Positions 4,606 through 7,289 of a DNA stretch of 7,289 bases are shown piece after piece. The position numbers were made by a program, and so were the translations under genes. Each line of letters opens with the position of its first letter. Positions within the stretch are counted from its first letter, which is position 1. The notes under the pieces were generated by a model. It was not told where the DNA came from, did no database searches, and was given only the letters and a program-made list of their open reading frames with translations. This DNA is from Gemmatimonadales bacterium UBA7835 (lineage in GTDB: Bacteria > Gemmatimonadota > Gemmatimonadetes > Longimicrobiales > Gaopeijiaceae): NCBI GenBank assembly GCA_002500925.1, contig DLTN01000122.1, positions 1-7,289 of the forward strand, given 5' to 3'.

Positions 4606-7044
4606 CATGTCCGATTCAGTGACCGGCTGTTCGTCCACCATCGCTTGAGTGGCACGGCTACTTAAGAAAGCGGGAGAGTTTACTACTCCCAAAATAAACG
4701 AAGAGAGTCGATAGTCCTCTTCACTGGCTTCACGGGTGATCTGACGGATCGCTGGCTGATCGAAGTGCTCAACCCTGCGACCCAGAGCGTAGGCCATGAG
4801 GTTCTCAGTAAAGATTCTGTAGAAGACTTCTGGTCGTTCCAAGATTGCATCGCGCAGTCCCGACACTCCGGTGAGTTTGGATCCGTCGTAGAGTTCCGCC
4901 TCAGTGTCCACAAGAGTTCCACCGTCGCGGTTACGCCACACTCCCGTCACATCGAAGTTCTCGAATGCCAGCCCGATCGGATCGATCACATTGTGACAAG
5001 AAGAGCAGGCTGGATTCGCGCGATGTATTTCCATGCGCTCACGAACGGTCAGGAAGCGGCCGTCCGCTGCATCGTCTCCATCTTCCAAGGCTGGGACGTT
5101 GGGCGGTGGCGGTGGGGGCGGAGACCCCAACAGAACTTCCATGACCCACTTGCCGCGCAGGACCGGCGAGGTCCGGTTGGCGTGAGAGGTTAGCGTAAGG
5201 ATGCTTCCGTGCCCTAGGATGCCACGACGGCGATCGTTCGGGTATTCCACTTTCTGGAAGTCAGTCCCCAGTATGCCACGGATCCCATAGTGACGGGCTA
5301 GGCGTTCGTTGACGAAGGTGTAGTCTGCCGTCAGGAGGTCAGTGATCGGGAGGTCAGCTTCTCTTATGTGGTCGAAGAGCAGCTCTGTCTCGCGGTGCAT
5401 CGCATCGGCGAGGGTTTGGTCATAGTAGGGGTAACTTAGAGCGTCCGGTCTGATCTTCTCTAGATCCTGTAGACGCAGCCACTGGCCGGCAAATCTGGTT
5501 GCGAGCGCTTCTGCTTTCGGATCCGATAGCATACGGCGCACCTGTCTTTCGAGCTCGCGGTCGTCCGACAGGTCTCCATCGTCCGCCAACCGAACAAGTT
5601 CTTCGTCGGGTGGAGCACCCCATAGGAAGAACGAAAGCCGGGATGCGAGGTCTGAGTCGGCTATTTGGTAAATCTCGCCAGGCTTGACTCCGTCTGGAGC
5701 CTCTTCCATCCGGAAGATGAAATGTGGACTGGCCATGATGGCCTGCAGCGCAAGGCGGACACCTCCTTCGAATCCTCTTGTCTCTGAACCTTGGTCGTAG
5801 AACTGCATAACGCCGTCTACATCGTTTTGGTCTACGTCTCGACGATATGCTCGTTCAGCTAGACGCCGGACGATGCTTTCGGCACACGGCCGTTCCTCCG
5901 AGGGAGCGGTCGGTCTGCACGAGAAGACAAAACTCCGGGTAGGTGTGTTGGAGACGCCTGTGACTTCGAAGGGTCCAAGGACCGTCATCCGCTGGAGATG
6001 CTGCTGGGTTGTTACTCCATAGCCGATCCCGATCTGGCCGTCCGCAAGAGTGTGCTCAATAGGACGAATGAGGTCGTCGACCTCGCCTTCAAACTGTTTG
6101 ACAAACGCAGCTGTCACCCTATGTGGTCCTGCTGATACTTGAATTGAGTCAGTTCGGATGTTCAGCCCCGTTGGCTCAGATAAGTGCATCCATCGATCAA
6201 CATCGAGGAGTGCGACACGCTCTCCATCGATCGAAATCTCAATCTGCTCAGTCCCCCAAGTACGCCCGAAGACCTCACCCTCGACCGCATCGTAGGGCAT
6301 TATGTGGAAGACGTATTTACCGTCTGCCGGGAAGTTGTGGACGACAGAGAGGCCACCTCGCGTGCCGAACGGAGCGCCCTCAACCTGATCCTTTTGCCCG
6401 GCGATGCGTGGCATACGGTATATCGTGTTAGCTATCTCGGCTTCAGCATCACCCAGCGCGAGTCGGGCAATCTGTCCCGCTGCTCGGAGGTATCCTTCGA
6501 TAACCGTGGTCGACGGCATTTGCACGTCTGCGATGTTGTCGAAGTTGTTCGACTTCGTGTCCAAGGGGAGATAAGAGGACACGTCGACCTGAATTCCGAG
6601 AAGGTGATCGACTGCTGCTGCGTATTCAGCTTGGTTGAGTCTCTGGAAAACGCGAGCCCCTGGTTCGGGGTTGTCTTCCCACGCGTCATCTAGACGGGTC
6701 TCAAGATCGTCGGCTAAGTCGGCGAGTACTGCTTCTTCTGGACGCCGTGCTCCTGATGGGGGCATCATTCCTGCTCTGAGCTTCTTGATCACACGCTCTG
6801 CGATGTCGGCGTGATTCGTCGCATCCTCGACATCGAAACCTTCGAGGACTAGGCCACCGCGCTGTCGCTGCTCACTGTGGCAGCGGGTGCAGTACTGCTC
6901 GATTGTCTCATTGGAGTCGGCGACCCTCTGGGTCCCAATCGCATCGGCGACGACGAGGGTGTCTGGATTCTCGATCCCGACGTCTCCAGCCAGCCCCATC
7001 AGGAGTAAGCCTGTGAAAAGCAGCGATGTTGTGGAAGCGTTCAT
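4600..7044 (-). CDS. Periplasmic di-heme c-type cytochrome, DUF1587/1595/1592/1588/1585 multidomain protein
   Basis: The product is 814 aa from the ATG at 7044; residue numbers use this start. A signal peptide covers about residues 1-20. A first heme c site, CTRCH (52-56; bases 6877-6891), opens an N-terminal PSCyt1-like cytochrome domain, with KKLRAGMMPP (87-96) supplying a possible Met ligand. DUF1587 follows at about 131-197 (FQRLNQAEYAAAVDHLLG). A beta-rich segment at about 221-361 resembles a carbohydrate-binding sandwich. Then come DUF1595 (about 384-446, RRLAERAYRR), DUF1592 (about 455-585, LASRLSFFLWGAPPDEEL), DUF1588 with seven prolines (642-648) and a second heme site CSSCH (680-684; bases 4993-5007), and DUF1585 (about 715-790, ending near FILGVVNSPAFL). 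All expected domains are in order and no key residue is missing. It probably passes electrons in the periplasm; the donor and substrate are unknown. It is the first gene of the operon, 36 bases before the DUF1552 gene. Confidence 0.95.
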   Translation of the reverse strand: MNASTTSLLFTGLLLMGLAGDVGIENPDTLVVADAIGTQRVADSNETIEQYCTRCHSEQRQRGGLVLEGFDVEDATNHADIAERVIKKLRAGMMPPSGARRPEEAVLADLADDLETRLDDAWEDNPEPGARVFQRLNQAEYAAAVDHLLGIQVDVSSYLPLDTKSNNFDNIADVQMPSTTVIEGYLRAAGQIARLALGDAEAEIANTIYRMPRIAGQKDQVEGAPFGTRGGLSVVHNFPADGKYVFHIMPYDAVEGEVFGRTWGTEQIEISIDGERVALLDVDRWMHLSEPTGLNIRTDSIQVSAGPHRVTAAFVKQFEGEVDDLIRPIEHTLADGQIGIGYGVTTQQHLQRMTVLGPFEVTGVSNTPTRSFVFSCRPTAPSEERPCAESIVRRLAERAYRRDVDQNDVDGVMQFYDQGSETRGFEGGVRLALQAIMASPHFIFRMEEAPDGVKPGEIYQIADSDLASRLSFFLWGAPPDEELVRLADDGDLSDDRELERQVRRMLSDPKAEALATRFAGQWLRLQDLEKIRPDALSYPYYDQTLADAMHRETELLFDHIREADLPITDLLTADYTFVNERLARHYGIRGILGTDFQKVEYPNDRRRGILGHGSILTLTSHANRTSPVLRGKWVMEVLLGSPPPPPPPNVPALEDGDDAADGRFLTVRERMEIHRANPACSSCHNVIDPIGLAFENFDVTGVWRNRDGGTLVDTEAELYDGSKLTGVSGLRDAILERPEVFYRIFTENLMAYALGRRVEHFDQPAIRQITREASEEDYRLSSFILGVVNSPAFLSSRATQAMVDEQPVTESDMN

Positions 7045-7050
7045 TCCCAG

Positions 7051-7054
7051 CCTC
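7051..7054 (-). promoter_or_regulatory. Shine-Dalgarno GAGG that decides the cytochrome gene start
   Basis: On the minus strand GAGG lies 6 bases before the ATG at 7044-7042. The longer alternative, a TTG at 7056-7054, would add four residues but has its only purine-rich stretch (AAGAGA) directly touching the start codon, which is too close. The ATG start also gives a more standard signal peptide (MNASTTSLLFTGLLLMGLAG), so I prefer it. Confidence 0.6.
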
Positions 7055-7102
7055 AATCTCTTACCAACAAAGAGTCTACTCTATGTACGCGAAAAGACAC
7101 CG

Positions 7103-7126
7103 GTCCTCACAGTTTTTGCTGAGGAC
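7103..7126. repeat. Inverted repeat in the operon leader (7-bp stem)
   Basis: The arms GTCCTCA and TGAGGAC pair perfectly around a 10-base loop that contains an A5/T5 run. On the minus strand it lies about 60 bases before the cytochrome start codon. The nearest T-run on that strand (TCTTTT) begins some bases after the stem, so it is a poor terminator. It could be an operator or a leader hairpin. On the plus strand, a wobble and a C-G pair extend the stem to 9 pairs, but no T-run follows. Confidence 0.5.
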
Positions 7127-7127
7127 T

Positions 7128-7156
7128 GATGTATGCCATCAACGCACCCCGAACAA
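7128..7156 (-). promoter_or_regulatory. Weak candidate promoter for the four-gene operon
   Basis: On the minus strand TTGTTC (7156-7151) is followed after exactly 17 bases by TACATC (7133-7128). The spacing is ideal, but the -10 matches only 3 of 6 consensus positions. It would place the transcript start inside the 7103-7126 inverted repeat, which would then fit an operator better than a leader hairpin. No better pair was visible between 7057 and 7289. Confidence 0.15.
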
Positions 7157-7174
7157 TTTAAAGACCCACTGTGG

Positions 7175-7222
7175 AGTAGGCCAGTCTGAAATCACCGCCC
7201 TCTAGGTCGGAATACGCCTACT
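7175..7222. repeat. Nested inverted repeats upstream of the operon
   Basis: The outer arms AGTAGGC (7175-7181) and GCCTACT (7216-7222) pair over 7 bp. Inside them, CCGACC and GGGCGG (minus-strand reading) pair around TAGA with a single A-G mismatch. Two of the three minus-frame stops fall within the structure and the third is just inside its inner arm, so it could be the 3' end of an upstream minus-strand gene. No T-run follows the outer stem directly; TCTTTAAATTG comes later. Confidence 0.4.
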
Positions 7223-7289
7223 GAGCTTGCCAATCGCGGGTTCCTTGATGCGAGAAGGACAACCGGGGGTGCGTCGTCCGCCATTGGCG

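Larger units (their letters stand above)
7045..7289. other. Non-coding leader and upstream region of the operon
   Basis: I find no supportable gene here. All three minus-strand frames entering from the right edge stop within about 100 bases (near 7220, 7204 and 7196). Any of them could be the C-terminal tail of an upstream gene, but none can be recognised. On the plus strand, an ATG at 7248 opens a frame to the edge (MREGQPGVRRPP) without a Shine-Dalgarno, so I do not call it. The region holds two inverted-repeat structures (7103-7126 and 7175-7222) and probably the operon promoter. Confidence 0.6.

Noticed and set aside
5099..5126. GC-rich simple repeat (GGTGGC-like) in the cytochrome gene
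   Set aside because: It encodes the run of seven prolines that is typical of the DUF1588 domain, so it is coding constraint rather than a separate repeat element.
6184..6693. Plus-strand 169-residue frame
   Set aside because: It is fully antisense to the conserved cytochrome gene, with no Shine-Dalgarno and no recognisable motif.
7054..7056. TTG as start of the cytochrome gene
   Set aside because: The purine stretch touches the codon with no spacing, while the ATG 12 bases downstream has GAGG at 6 bases and keeps the whole signal peptide.
7142..7274. 9-base inverted repeat ACGCACCCC / GGGGTGCGT at 7142-7150 and 7266-7274
   Set aside because: The arms are 115 bases apart, and one such match in a region this size is not surprising by chance; no further structure supports it.
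7248..7289. Possible start of a divergent plus-strand gene (MREGQPGV...)
   Set aside because: Only 14 codons are visible, there is no Shine-Dalgarno in front and no recognisable sequence.

Overview
The window looks like chromosomal DNA of a Gram-negative, aerobic or facultative, free-living bacterium. Every recognisable product carries an export signal, and two families (the multi-domain DUF1587/1595/1592/1588/1585 c-type cytochrome and its HXXSHH/DUF1552 partner) are typical of Planctomycetota, Acidobacteriota, Gemmatimonadota, Myxococcota and related, often marine or soil, lineages. The mature part of the small secreted protein and the ankyrin protein style remind me most of Gemmatimonadota or Acidobacteriota. 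The phylum is an inference and cannot be settled from this window. GC content is moderate. There is no sign of mobile DNA, tRNA, rRNA or CRISPR.

All real genes are on the minus strand, so transcription runs from right to left. From the right edge: about 245 bases of non-coding leader and upstream DNA with inverted repeats (7045-7289); a periplasmic di-heme cytochrome protein (4600-7044); a Tat-exported HXXSHH/DUF1552 protein (3175-4563); a secreted ankyrin-repeat protein of 639 residues (1216-3135); a small secreted protein of unknown function (666-1187); a strong rho-independent terminator (599-639); and then, as a separate transcription unit, the 5' part of a secreted DUF1028 Ntn-hydrolase-like gene that runs off the left edge (1-532).

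The four genes between 7044 and 666 are separated by only 36, 39 and 28 bases, each has its own Shine-Dalgarno sequence, and no terminator lies between them. One terminator closes the set. They therefore read as one operon for an extracytoplasmic assembly: a covalent-heme electron-transfer protein with a probable ligand-binding beta-sandwich, a Tat-exported metal-site-like partner, a protein-protein scaffold of ankyrin repeats interrupted by a very acidic linker, and a small disulphide-capable secreted protein. The biochemical job of this set is not known to me. Oxidative handling of a polymeric or sulphated or phosphorylated substrate in the envelope is a reasonable hypothesis, but nothing in the sequence proves it.
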